Below, in pieces: positions 1-7,023 of a DNA stretch of 11,146 bases. The notes under the pieces are model-generated. The model worked only from the letters and a program-made list of their open reading frames with translations, was not told the DNA's origin and ran no database searches. Both the position numbers and the translations under genes were made by a program. This stretch comes from an uncultured Bacillaceae bacterium (GTDB lineage: Bacteria; Bacillota; Bacilli; Bacillales; Pradoshiaceae). The stretch spans positions 1-11,146 of the forward strand of contig CAJGCH010000079.1 of assembly GCA_904501845.1 (NCBI GenBank), given 5' to 3'. The number at the start of each line of letters is the position of its first letter. The stretch's first letter is position 1.

Positions 1-464
1 AGCAGCCTTGGTTTATGAAGAATGGCTTGAGCGATGCCGAGCCGCTGCTTCATGCCGAGTGAGTATGTATCTACCTTGTTATGGATGCTCTCTTCAAGTC
101 CGACGAGTTCAACCACCTCAAGTATGCGTCCCCTCGTGATGCCCTTATATAGGTTAGCTGCTAGCCAAAGATTCTGCCACCCTGTTAAATCAAGATAAAA
201 GGCCGGGTTTTCAATTACTGCCCCAAGCTCCCTAATCGCCGTTCGGAATGAAGTCTTAATATCATGATCCATAATACGGATTTCACCTTCAGAATGCTTC
301 ATCAATCCGCAAATCATTCGAATCAAGGTCGTTTTCCCAGCTCCGTTCGGACCAATCAAGCCAAATATCTCCCCTGCCTGAACATCGAGGGTGATGTCCT
401 TTAAGATTTGACGGCGGCCAATTTTCTTGCCAACCGCTTCTAAATGAAGCACGGATTTCACCAT
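1..464 (-). CDS. ABC transporter ATP-binding protein, BcrA-like (5' part, cut by window edge)
   Basis: This is the ATPase subunit of an ABC exporter; such subunits sit on the cytoplasmic face and pair with a separate membrane permease, which would lie beyond the left edge. 154 complete codons are visible. Residues 38-45 are the Walker A motif GPNGAGKT. Residues 134-142 are the ABC signature, YSLGMKQRL, in the degenerate form typical of the bacitracin/lantibiotic-export BcrA group. At the Q-loop position (about residue 85, context AVIENP) there is Glu rather than Gln, which I recall as common in the same group. Walker B, the catalytic Glu and the H-loop are outside the window. The ATG is preceded by AAGGAGG with a 7-nt gap, which supports this start. 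The gene follows helD in the same direction, but a terminator lies between them. The ATPase call is firm; the substrate (peptide antibiotic, lipid or other) cannot be told. Confidence 0.9.
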   Translation of the reverse strand, partial: MVKSVLHLEAVGKKIGRRQILKDITLDVQAGEIFGLIGPNGAGKTTLIRMICGLMKHSEGEIRIMDHDIKTSFRTAIRELGAVIENPAFYLDLTGWQNLWLAANLYKGITRGRILEVVELVGLEESIHNKVDTYSLGMKQRLGIAQAILHKPRL

Positions 465-490
465 GTTCCTTCCTCCTTCTACAACATCCC

Positions 491-496
491 ATTTTA
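491..496 (-). promoter_or_regulatory. Candidate -10 box for the ABC transporter gene
   Basis: On the minus strand this reads TAAAAT, 27 nt before the start codon of the ABC ATPase gene. A convincing -35 hexamer 16-18 nt upstream is not visible (the hexamer at 17 nt is GAGAAA), so if this is the promoter it is weak or needs an activator. The upstream palindrome at 521-534 would fit that idea. Confidence 0.35.
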
Positions 497-520
497 CACT
501 ATTTAAAAGGATTTTTCTCC

Positions 521-534
521 ACTGATTAATCAGT
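521..534. promoter_or_regulatory. 14-bp perfect palindrome upstream of the ABC gene (possible operator)
   Basis: ACTGATTAATCAGT is a perfect 14-bp palindrome, and the flanks (TCC on the left, GGA on the right after one unpaired T) nearly extend it. Its centre lies about 34 bp upstream of the candidate -10 box. This suits a dimeric regulator bound just upstream of, or over, the -35 position. It is too AT-rich and has no U-run, so it does not look like a terminator. The regulator is unknown. Confidence 0.4.
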
Positions 535-572
535 TGGAGCTTTGATGGACTTTTTAATCTTTATTTTCATAG

Positions 573-598
573 AAAAAGGAACGGCTATGTTCCGTTCC
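573..598 (-). terminator. Rho-independent terminator of helD
   Basis: On the minus strand GGAACGG and CCGTTCC form a 7-bp GC-rich stem around a 7-nt loop (AACATAG), followed at once by TTTTT. It starts 13 nt after the helD stop codon, so it most likely ends the helD transcript before the ABC gene. Confidence 0.85.
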
Positions 599-611
599 CT
601 CAATGGAATCC

Positions 612-2846
612 TTACGCAAGGATAAATGCCCCTTCCTCCTTGCACATTAGATGCAGCCGGTGCATGGCCCTTGTCATGGTCACATATAATAATTTCAAAT
701 CGGTTTCATTCTGTTCATCATATCGTTCATGATGACTGAAGGCGATGACACAATCAAATTCAAGTCCTTTAGCCAAATAAGAAGGCAGGATGACCAGCTC
801 TTCCTTCGGGATGGACATCTTCTCTTCCAGAAGGCATGCCTCAAAGCCCCTGTCACGAAGCGTTTGATAAGCAAACTTAGCATCCTTCGCTGTTTTAGTG
901 ATGATGGCTAACGTCCGGAAGCCTTCGTCCCGCCAGTCACCAACTTGCACACGCACCATATCCGCCCATTGCTCGCAGCTTTCATAATGGCGATACTGTG
1001 GTTCCTCCCCATGCCTTACAATCGGTTCAACGACAGGAAAATCATAGGGAAGCTTTTTAAGAAGCTTGTTTGCCTCATTCATGATTTCTATTGTAGTCCT
1101 GTAGCTTTTTTTCAATTCCTTGTAGCTTGCGCGCGGGAAGATTTTTTCGATAATTTCCTGCCAATTCGTTATGGAACGATAAGAATGAATCCCTTGAGCG
1201 AGATCGCCGACCAAGGTAAACATATCCGTCTCAAGCGCTGTCTTTAATGCGGCAATCTGCATATAGCTATAGTCCTGAGCTTCATCAATAACAACATTTT
1301 TCGCCTTGTGATCCTGAGGAATGCCATATAGCTTCGAGTGCAAGTATAGAAGAGGGCCAAGGTCTTCCACTTCATATTTCCTTTTGGAGAAAATTTGCTT
1401 ACTGTAGGTACATAAATCAGTCGCTTCCAGAAGCGTGAGCATGCCGCCACCATAGTTGAACAGCCTTTCTGGATTGGAAAAGAGATTCTTATAATGGGTG
1501 AATGTGTCGCTTTTCTTTACTGACTTTATATAGCGGGGTACAGCACTTCTAATTTCTGACTTAAACTCTGTCAGCCGAATATCCTTTCGCTTCAAAACCT
1601 CCGAAACATAAGCTTTTCTCTTTTTCTCGTCCCCTTTGAAATTCAACCCCTTCTCAATCTTCGCATCATAATGGGCAATGATTTTCTTTTGCATCTCATC
1701 CTTATTGCTCTTTACTTGCTGCTGTAAGAGGTTCTTCAGCTTATCCACGCGTTTATAGAGAGGAAGATATGTATATTCCTTCGTCAATAAATGATTTAAT
1801 CTGCTGGCTGGATACAGCTTAAATTTATCTACCTTGAAATCCTCGTGGAAATAAAGGCCGCTTTTGATTTCCTCGCAATAATGGTCCAGTATCCGCTGGA
1901 AGAGGACGCTTCCTTTCAAACCGGAGAATCTTGCGGCCGAATTTCCTCCTGCCAGTACATCAATCAGTTTGCCATCCTTGATGAGCGGTATTCTCTTGCC
2001 GATTGCCTCCTCAATATATTGAGCATAGGTAGCCTGCCGAACACGCTCAGCCCCAAGCTCCGGCAATGCTTGCTGGATATAATCCATGAAAAGGACCGTT
2101 GGCGTCAGGATCAATAAGTCTGCCGGGTTAAATACATCTTTATAATGGTAGAGGAAGTAGGAAATCCGGTGAAGCGCAATGGTCGTTTTCCCGCTCCCCG
2201 CTGCCCCTTGCACGATAATCGGCTTATTTAGGTCAGCACGGATGATTTCATTTTGTTCCTCCTGGATGGTCGCGACAATTTCCGTGAGCCGGCTTGCCGA
2301 GCTTTTTGCCAAAGTTTCCTGCAGCAATTCATCCACCGTCGTCAAGTCAATATCACGCAGGTCCATAAGCTCGCCATTCTCAATCATCAGCTGGCGCTTT
2401 AACGTTATTTCCCCATCATAGGTTTCACCCTCGGATGTGTACGTTACATGCCCCAGCCGCCCGTCATAATACAGATTAGCAATCGGTGAGCGCCAATCAA
2501 TGATCAGCTGCTCCTGATTGTCCCGCTGGAACAAGGATGTCTTGCCTATATACAATCGCTCGGGATTGCCTGAGTCAGAAGGCGTGAAATCAACCCTAGC
2601 AAAATACGGTTTTGGCAAGGCTCGCTTCAGTCCTTCCCATTCATCATTCGACATTTGATAAAATGTAGCTGTCGTCAAAAGCTGGCCATATTCCGTATTT
2701 TCTTCCCAATCAGTATCCGCGAACGTTTCCTTCATCTTAGCCAGGAATTGTTCCTTGCTCGTTCTCGCCGTGTCGATGACGACATTCATATATTGCTTGA
2801 TGAATTCCAGCCTTTCCTTCTCCAGTTGAAACGATGATTCTTCCAC
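612..2846 (-). CDS. helD: HelD-type RNA polymerase recycling helicase (UvrD/Rep superfamily 1)
   Basis: HelD binds RNA polymerase and uses ATP to free it from stalled complexes, DNA and sigma or RNA; this is known for the family. With the GTG start at 2846 the protein has 744 aa. An N-terminal charged helical stretch (residues 1-70) fits the arm that enters the polymerase secondary channel. IDWRSPIANLYYD (116-128) is a HelD hallmark. The motor has Walker A GAAGSGKT (214-221), an insertion between the motor motifs (about 250-500), Walker B DEAQD (521-525), motif III GDLAQGIH (547-554), motif IV KSYRTT (from 580), motif V LAKGLEFD (691-698) and motif VI LLYVTMTRA (719-727). GTG is chosen because AAAGGGGG lies 8 nt before it. 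The longer ATG start at 2936 lacks a ribosome binding site and would overlap the divergent small gene by 13 bp. Confidence 0.93.
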   Translation of the reverse strand: MEESSFQLEKERLEFIKQYMNVVIDTARTSKEQFLAKMKETFADTDWEENTEYGQLLTTATFYQMSNDEWEGLKRALPKPYFARVDFTPSDSGNPERLYIGKTSLFQRDNQEQLIIDWRSPIANLYYDGRLGHVTYTSEGETYDGEITLKRQLMIENGELMDLRDIDLTTVDELLQETLAKSSASRLTEIVATIQEEQNEIIRADLNKPIIVQGAAGSGKTTIALHRISYFLYHYKDVFNPADLLILTPTVLFMDYIQQALPELGAERVRQATYAQYIEEAIGKRIPLIKDGKLIDVLAGGNSAARFSGLKGSVLFQRILDHYCEEIKSGLYFHEDFKVDKFKLYPASRLNHLLTKEYTYLPLYKRVDKLKNLLQQQVKSNKDEMQKKIIAHYDAKIEKGLNFKGDEKKRKAYVSEVLKRKDIRLTEFKSEIRSAVPRYIKSVKKSDTFTHYKNLFSNPERLFNYGGGMLTLLEATDLCTYSKQIFSKRKYEVEDLGPLLYLHSKLYGIPQDHKAKNVVIDEAQDYSYMQIAALKTALETDMFTLVGDLAQGIHSYRSITNWQEIIEKIFPRASYKELKKSYRTTIEIMNEANKLLKKLPYDFPVVEPIVRHGEEPQYRHYESCEQWADMVRVQVGDWRDEGFRTLAIITKTAKDAKFAYQTLRDRGFEACLLEEKMSIPKEELVILPSYLAKGLEFDCVIAFSHHERYDEQNETDLKLLYVTMTRAMHRLHLMCKEEGAFILA

Positions 2847-2850
2847 AAAA

Positions 2851-2879
2851 TTGTCCCCCTTTCGTTCTCCCGATATGAA
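2851..2879 (+). promoter_or_regulatory. Candidate sigma-A promoter for the 84-aa gene
   Basis: TTGTCC (2851-2856) and TATGAA (2874-2879) are 17 bp apart, each matching the sigma-A consensus at 4 of 6 positions. It would give a leader of about 38 nt before ATG 2924. It overlaps the helD ribosome binding site on the other strand, so the two genes would compete for the same short stretch. The match is modest and could be chance. Confidence 0.35.
2855..2862 (-). promoter_or_regulatory. Ribosome binding site that sets the helD start
   Basis: On the minus strand this is AAAGGGGG, 8 nt before GTG at 2846. Neither in-frame ATG upstream (2936, 2897) has such a site, so translation most likely begins at the GTG. 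Confidence 0.7.
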
Positions 2880-2923
2880 TAAATTGCCTTCCTCCATCCA
2901 ATACTGTTTGCTGGAGGTGCAAA

Positions 2924-3178
2924 ATGAATCGAACACAAATAGAAGCCATATTCAGTGAAAATGGCCTTTCATCCCTTTATGAAGCATATGAATACCCATT
3001 ATATCTGCACGGACTTCTTGATCGCAATGAATTCATCCGCCATTTAGATTTATTCCTATCCTGGTATGATTTCCAGGATTCCCCTCCGTCATTCGATACA
3101 TTTCTCTATCACTATCATATTTTCAGGCATATGCTGAAGCAAAAAAACTGGTCAGCGTTTATCGGGTATGAGTCATAA
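2924..3178 (+). CDS. Small hypothetical protein, 84 aa, divergent from helD
   Basis: I do not recognise this protein. It has no evident membrane segment or signal peptide. It is strikingly aromatic: 8 Tyr, 8 Phe and 2 Trp in 84 residues, plus 5 His, several of them clustered in FLYHYHIFRH (60-69). It appears soluble and mostly helical, with many acidic residues in the first 60 positions and a basic patch near 68-74. GGAGG sits 7 nt before the ATG, a strong ribosome binding site, and no other gene occupies 2937-3178 on either strand, so it is probably real. It is transcribed away from helD with a head-to-head spacing of 77 bp when helD starts at 2846. A link to helD or RNA polymerase would be inference from position only. 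Confidence 0.72.
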   Translation: MNRTQIEAIFSENGLSSLYEAYEYPLYLHGLLDRNEFIRHLDLFLSWYDFQDSPPSFDTFLYHYHIFRHMLKQKNWSAFIGYES

Positions 3179-3180
3179 CG

Positions 3181-3218
3181 AAAAGCCAGGCATCCCCTTT
3201 AAGACGAGGGTGCCTGGC
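3181..3218 (-). terminator. Terminator of the 510-aa membrane protein gene
   Basis: GCCAGGCA plus CCC pairs with GGG plus TGCCTGGC, giving an 11-bp stem with one bulged base. On the minus strand it is followed by TTTT and starts 8 nt after the stop codon of the gene at 3226-4758. On the plus strand no U-run follows, so it should work poorly for the 84-aa gene that ends at 3178. Confidence 0.8.
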
Positions 3219-3225
3219 AGGTTCA

Positions 3226-4758
3226 TCAAATCAGGTAAGGGCCATAAAGACCAGTCATCATGATTATATTCAACCCTATGTAATAGGAAATGCGCCCAAA
3301 AAGGCCAATATCCTTATCTATAACAAATTTATAGAGAAGATACGATACGGCACCGATGACCAATGGCCAAATGACCATCCCATATGGAAACGTCAAATAC
3401 TCCGGCGCTAAGGAGAAGGTGTTTTCCGCCAAGACGCCATTAAAGACAAAAACGACCGTTCCCAAATAAATGAGTATCCCAATCGGCTCAGCCCATGTCT
3501 TGTCAGTCTCGAAATCATCTCTCCGAACAAACATCATAACGGCATAAAAGATAATGAGCGGGATAACCCACACAAAACCAAAGAACACCATCACAACGCT
3601 GCTGAAGACACCGCTGATAAAGTCATACATGGCTGTTCGATAATCTTCCTTTGTCTTAGCCATTGTAGAATCGACATATGCCTTTCCATCATATGTGCCG
3701 AATGTTTCATATTCCTTGCCGTCAAAGGTTTGCCAAAGGATATGGCTCTCCCCGGCCCACTGCGGGTATATGCTGCTTTCGGCAGATGTGCTTCTTCTAT
3801 ATCCTGCCCAGTGTCCATCCTTCTCAGTATTTGTAAAATAGACATTATAGCCGGATTTCTTCCCCTCCCTCTGTCCTTCAGATACGAATAAAAACTCCCG
3901 CTCCCCATTCAGATAACGGAAATTTAAGTACCGCGGATTAGCAAGCTTAGCTCCAGTGCTGCCCTCGACAAAGTGCATTTGCTCATTCTCGGATACCTTC
4001 CTATCTTTCATGCTAAAGGACAAGAGGTTCGCCATACTGGCACGTTCACCTTGTGTCATCTTAAAGGATTCAATCAGTATGGATCCTTCCTCGCCATTTG
4101 AATCATAAAGAATATTTTCTACCGTGGAACTGGTGGAAGAAGACCAGGAGGTAATTTTCTCAAGTTCCTTGCCCTTCAGCAAATAAAATGAATAGTCTAA
4201 TGGGGTCGGATTGGTAGAAATGAGGAGACTGCCATCTCCTTTGGCGGAAACGATATGGCTGATGGGCTCCTTCGTTGCTGCCAGTAAGCTGGGTTTATTA
4301 TCGCTTGCCTTATAGGCAAAAGCCTCTTGCTCCTTCCAATAAATAATCCTTTCACCTGCAGGAGAAAAGGATTTGACTCCTTCATCTATGATGGCTGTCT
4401 TTTCATTTTCATATAAGTGCAATTTCTCATCCTGCATATATAAGACACTTTTGCCATCACCCCAAATCGGCGTGTTGATATCCGGGTCAATCGGGATAAC
4501 TGTTTCTTCGATTTTTTGGTAGTTTTCATCCATTATGGTATATCTCACATTCTCATCACCCGGCAAATAGGCGTGTATCCTATTACCCTCGACAAAGCTG
4601 TATTGCTGCATAGGATAGGACGAAGACCCATTGATTTTCGTCGCCCGTCCCCAGTCATCATCAGGCAAGGCAGTCGCTAGATTAAGATTATAAAAGTAAA
4701 ACAAACTAAAAAAAGCCAACAGGATAACTATTGGTAACAGCTTCGCCTTTTTGTTCAA
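3226..4758 (-). CDS. Membrane protein of unknown function: N-terminal anchor, extracytoplasmic beta-rich domain, four C-terminal TM segments
   Basis: I do not recognise the family. The 510-aa protein begins MNKK followed by a hydrophobic segment (about 7-24) that acts as an anchor or signal. Residues 30-375 are hydrophilic with repeated short strand patterns such as KSVLYMQDEKLHLYEN, GERIIYWKEQEAFAYK and GEREFLFVSEGQ, suggestive of a beta-propeller of the TolB/WD40-like kind, probably outside the membrane. Four hydrophobic segments follow at about 381-412, 424-443, 459-479 and 490-510. The start is TTG at 4758, with GGGGGG 6 nt before it; the nearby ATG is out of frame. It is a single-gene unit with its own promoter (4807-4835) and terminator (3181-3218). 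It could be a sensor or an envelope assembly factor, but nothing in the sequence decides. Confidence 0.85.
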   Translation of the reverse strand: MNKKAKLLPIVILLAFFSLFYFYNLNLATALPDDDWGRATKINGSSSYPMQQYSFVEGNRIHAYLPGDENVRYTIMDENYQKIEETVIPIDPDINTPIWGDGKSVLYMQDEKLHLYENEKTAIIDEGVKSFSPAGERIIYWKEQEAFAYKASDNKPSLLAATKEPISHIVSAKGDGSLLISTNPTPLDYSFYLLKGKELEKITSWSSSTSSTVENILYDSNGEEGSILIESFKMTQGERASMANLLSFSMKDRKVSENEQMHFVEGSTGAKLANPRYLNFRYLNGEREFLFVSEGQREGKKSGYNVYFTNTEKDGHWAGYRRSTSAESSIYPQWAGESHILWQTFDGKEYETFGTYDGKAYVDSTMAKTKEDYRTAMYDFISGVFSSVVMVFFGFVWVIPLIIFYAVMMFVRRDDFETDKTWAEPIGILIYLGTVVFVFNGVLAENTFSLAPEYLTFPYGMVIWPLVIGAVSYLLYKFVIDKDIGLFGRISYYIGLNIIMMTGLYGPYLI

Positions 4759-4806
4759 AACATTCCCCCCTGTTCGATTTAATCATCTCTCGAAAAACAC
4801 TATTTT

Positions 4807-4835
4807 ATTATAGCACAATTGGAAATGAATGTATC
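4807..4835 (-). promoter_or_regulatory. Extended -10 promoter of the 510-aa membrane protein gene
   Basis: On the minus strand there is a perfect TATAAT (4807-4812) preceded by TGC, an extended -10 box, with GATACA (4830-4835) 17 bp upstream as a poor -35. The start codon lies about 50 nt downstream. It shares the intergenic space with bioY, but lies about 50 bp from the BirA operator. Confidence 0.7.
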
Positions 4836-4887
4836 TGATTATTGTGAATTTTCAATTCAATAATTAGCCTACACAAATGGAAATAAT

Positions 4888-4920
4888 TGTGTTAACCTTT
4901 ATGAAATAATAGTTAACTTA
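4888..4920 (+). promoter_or_regulatory. BirA (biotin repressor) operator of bioY
   Basis: Two GTTAAC half sites (4891-4896 and 4912-4917) stand in inverted orientation 15 bp apart, with the left arm continuing as TGTGTTAACC and the right as AGTTAACTTA. This spacing and core match the operator bound by the biotinyl-AMP-loaded BirA dimer in Bacillus bio operons. It ends 5 bp before the bioY ribosome binding site, so bound BirA would block initiation or early elongation when biotin is plentiful. The exact -35 and -10 boxes could not be fixed with confidence. Confidence 0.85.
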
Positions 4921-4939
4921 TTTCTAAGGAGGAAAGACA

Positions 4940-5491
4940 GTGGTTACCACAAAAACTAGGAATATGATGATCATTGCCATGTATGCTTCCATTCTCTCCA
5001 TTTTAGCTCAGATAACGATCCCTCTGCCGCCCATCCCTATTACCGGACAAACGTTAGCTGTTGGTCTTATCGCCACGATAATCGGCTCCCGTTTCAGCAC
5101 TTATACTATTCTCGTCTACTTAGGTCTAGGCACCATTGGTCTCCCCGTCTTTTCAAGCTTCACGAGCGGACTCGGTATTTTATTCGGTCCAACTGGCGGA
5201 TACTTGATCGGTTTCATTCCTGCTGCATTCATGACCGGATTTTGGCTTGAAAAAAGGGGCTTTACGAACATACAGGCCATAGCGGCTAATTTAATCGGCA
5301 TGAGCATTACCCTTATGTTTGGTTTACTATGGCTGAAGTTTTCTGCCTCCCTTTCCTGGAGCGCTGCTTTCCTGACAGGGTTTATGCCATTTCTGCCTGT
5401 CGGCATCCTTAAAGCCTTCATCGCTGCCTACTTGGGTATTCTGATTAGAAAACGCCTCCTCTCTGCACGGCTCCTTCCTGCTGCATCGTAA
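4940..5491 (+). CDS. bioY: BioY, biotin-specific S component of an ECF transporter
   Basis: BioY is the membrane subunit that captures biotin. It works with the shared EcfA/EcfA'/EcfT energising module, encoded elsewhere, or alone at lower efficiency. The 183-aa length is normal for the family. The family signature IPLPPIPITGQTLAV (residues 27-41) and the glycine-rich GILFGPTGGYLIGF (about 78-91) are present, with about six hydrophobic segments and a short basic C-terminal tail. The start is GTG at 4940 with AAGGAGG 7 nt before it. The BirA operator directly upstream independently supports a biotin role. No bio synthesis gene is next to it, so this is a stand-alone uptake gene. No clear terminator follows. 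Confidence 0.95.
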   Translation: MVTTKTRNMMIIAMYASILSILAQITIPLPPIPITGQTLAVGLIATIIGSRFSTYTILVYLGLGTIGLPVFSSFTSGLGILFGPTGGYLIGFIPAAFMTGFWLEKRGFTNIQAIAANLIGMSITLMFGLLWLKFSASLSWSAAFLTGFMPFLPVGILKAFIAAYLGILIRKRLLSARLLPAAS

Positions 5492-5557
5492 TGCAAGTGC
5501 GTGCTTTAGACCGAATCTTTTTACGAGTGAGAAAAAAAGGCAAAAACCGAGGAAATG

Positions 5558-5566
5558 TGATAAAAT
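5558..5566 (+). promoter_or_regulatory. Extended -10 promoter of the DJ-1/PfpI gene
   Basis: TGATAAAAT is an extended -10 element ending 33 nt before the ATG at 5600; it predicts a leader of about 27 nt. No good -35 hexamer is seen at the right distance, which an extended -10 can tolerate. It suggests the gene is transcribed separately from bioY, although readthrough from bioY is possible. Confidence 0.55.
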
Positions 5567-5599
5567 GTCTTACTATCGCACCGTAAAGGAGGTTCTGAA

Positions 5600-6301
5600 A
5601 TGAAAAAGAAAGTGCTGGCTATCGTCACTAGCCACGATACCATGAAAAATGAATCTGCCAAGACCGGGTTATGGTTCAGTGAACTCGTACATTTCTATGA
5701 TGTAGTCAGGGTTGCCGGCTTCCCGATTGATATCGTAAGCGTCAAAGGAGGCAAAGTTCCAATTGACCCGCGCAGCCTGGTTCCAGTTTTAATGGACGAA
5801 ACGACCAAAACATATCATCTCGACCCTTATTTCATCAGTAAACTTGACCATTCATTGCCGCTTGATGGTATTAATGGCCAAGATTATGATTGTGTCTTTT
5901 TCGCTGGAGGTCATGGGACATTATGGGATTTTCCGGAATCAAAGAAAATTCAGGAAATCACCGCCGCTATCTATGAAAATGGCGGGCTTGTCACCGCTGT
6001 TTGCCACGGACCTGCCGCATTGCTCCATACGCGATTAACTGACGGCACCCATCTTCTTGAAGATGTGGAGGTTACCGGATATACAAATATAGAGGAAAAA
6101 CTGATGTTCCAAGGGAATAAGATTCCCTTCTACCTGGAGGACGAGCTACGTTCTGCAGCCAAGTCATTTAAGAAATCGACGATTCCGTTTACAAGCCATG
6201 TTGTCGAGAACAAACGAATCATTACCGGACAAAATCCGCAAAGTGCCCGAGCAGTAGGAGAGCAAGCATTAAAATTCCTCCAAGCTCATGTATATAAATA
6301 A
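5600..6301 (+). CDS. DJ-1/PfpI superfamily protein, Hsp31-like (possible glyoxalase III or chaperone)
   Basis: This is a class I glutamine-amidotransferase-like fold protein of 233 aa, close in length and motif order to yeast Hsp31. The nucleophile elbow is AVCHGPAA with Cys135 and His136. The early acid is Glu28 in KTGLWFSEL, and FFAGGHGTLWDFP (100-112) precedes the elbow as in Hsp31-type proteins. The Glu-Cys-His set is that of DJ-1 family glyoxalases, which convert methylglyoxal to lactate without glutathione; some members act as chaperones. No signal peptide, so cytoplasmic. The ATG is preceded by AAAGGAGG with a 7-nt gap. The gene follows bioY by 108 bp, has its own promoter, and ends at a strong terminator. 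The family call is firm, the exact activity is not. Confidence 0.9.
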   Translation: MKKKVLAIVTSHDTMKNESAKTGLWFSELVHFYDVVRVAGFPIDIVSVKGGKVPIDPRSLVPVLMDETTKTYHLDPYFISKLDHSLPLDGINGQDYDCVFFAGGHGTLWDFPESKKIQEITAAIYENGGLVTAVCHGPAALLHTRLTDGTHLLEDVEVTGYTNIEEKLMFQGNKIPFYLEDELRSAAKSFKKSTIPFTSHVVENKRIITGQNPQSARAVGEQALKFLQAHVYK

Positions 6302-6315
6302 GAGCTCTGAACATG

Positions 6316-6369
6316 AAAAAGCCGATTCACTCCTCCCTGAAATCCTAGGAAGAACTGAATCGGCTTTTT
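6316..6369. terminator. Bidirectional terminator between the DJ-1 gene and the hemolysin III gene
   Basis: AAAAAGCCGATTCA and TGAATCGGCTTTTT form a perfect 14-bp stem around a 26-nt loop. The U-run on one strand and the matching A-run on the other make it work for both converging transcripts. It begins 14 nt after the stop codon of the rightward gene and 6 nt after that of the leftward gene. Confidence 0.92.
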
Positions 6370-6375
6370 GTGCTT

Positions 6376-7023
6376 CTATTGAAGCGGCAATATATAGAGG
6401 AAGATAGATAAGAAATGCAATATGGAAGCAACGAGCACCATTAAATGCCACACGGCATGATGATAAGGGAACCCTCTCCACACATAAAAAATAGATCCTA
6501 GCGTGTATAAAAGACCGCCGTAAATAAGCATTTGCAGACCCATGGGCGGGACAGCGCTAGAGAGCGGCTCCCAAGCTACAACAATCATCCACCCCATCAC
6601 AATATAGATCAGAGTTGAAAAAATCATAAATTTCCTCAAGAAAAAGGCTTTAAAAATAATGCCTAAAAAGGCCAGTCCCCATACTAATGCGAGCAGCGTG
6701 TAACCTGTCTTGCCGCCTATCGCTATAACCGCATAGGGCGTATAGGTTCCCGCAATAAACAAGTAAATGGAGGTATGGTCAAATAATTCCATGACCAGCT
6801 TACCTTTCCCTTCCGGAAACGCATGACAAAGGGTCGAAAAGGTAAAGAGCATCACCATCGATATCCCATAAATAAGGACAATCGCGAGCCTTCCAGTTGT
6901 CCCATTTACGATGGTATTGGAAACCATCAGCCCTAAAGCCGCAAGCGATAGCGCTACTCCTATTCCATGAGTTACAGCATTAACAATTTCTTCCTTTCTT
7001 GAATACGTATAGACACGTTCCAT
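6376..7023 (-). CDS. Hemolysin III (PAQR/YqfA-type) family integral membrane protein
   Basis: The 215-aa protein has about seven hydrophobic segments and the motifs of the bacterial hemolysin III branch of the PAQR family: EEIVNAVTHGIG near the N terminus, SxxxH (Ser63, His67 in STLCH), DHTSIYLFIAGTYTP starting at Asp82, and HAVWH (His189, His193) in the last segment. In the family, the Ser, Asp and His residues form a zinc site that resembles ceramidase-type hydrolases; the name hemolysin rests on one early report and should not be taken as a toxin call. B. subtilis YplQ is a comparable protein. The ATG is preceded by AAAGGAG with a 7-nt gap. It lies 116 bp downstream of nnr on the same strand with no terminator seen between, so the two may share a transcript. 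Confidence 0.92.
   Translation of the reverse strand: MERVYTYSRKEEIVNAVTHGIGVALSLAALGLMVSNTIVNGTTGRLAIVLIYGISMVMLFTFSTLCHAFPEGKGKLVMELFDHTSIYLFIAGTYTPYAVIAIGGKTGYTLLALVWGLAFLGIIFKAFFLRKFMIFSTLIYIVMGWMIVVAWEPLSSAVPPMGLQMLIYGGLLYTLGSIFYVWRGFPYHHAVWHLMVLVASILHFLSIFLYILPLQ

Noticed and set aside
5482..5495. Small hairpin at the bioY stop codon (TGCAT, loop CGTA, ATGCA)
   Set aside because: The stem has only 5 bp and no U-run follows, so it is not supported as a terminator.
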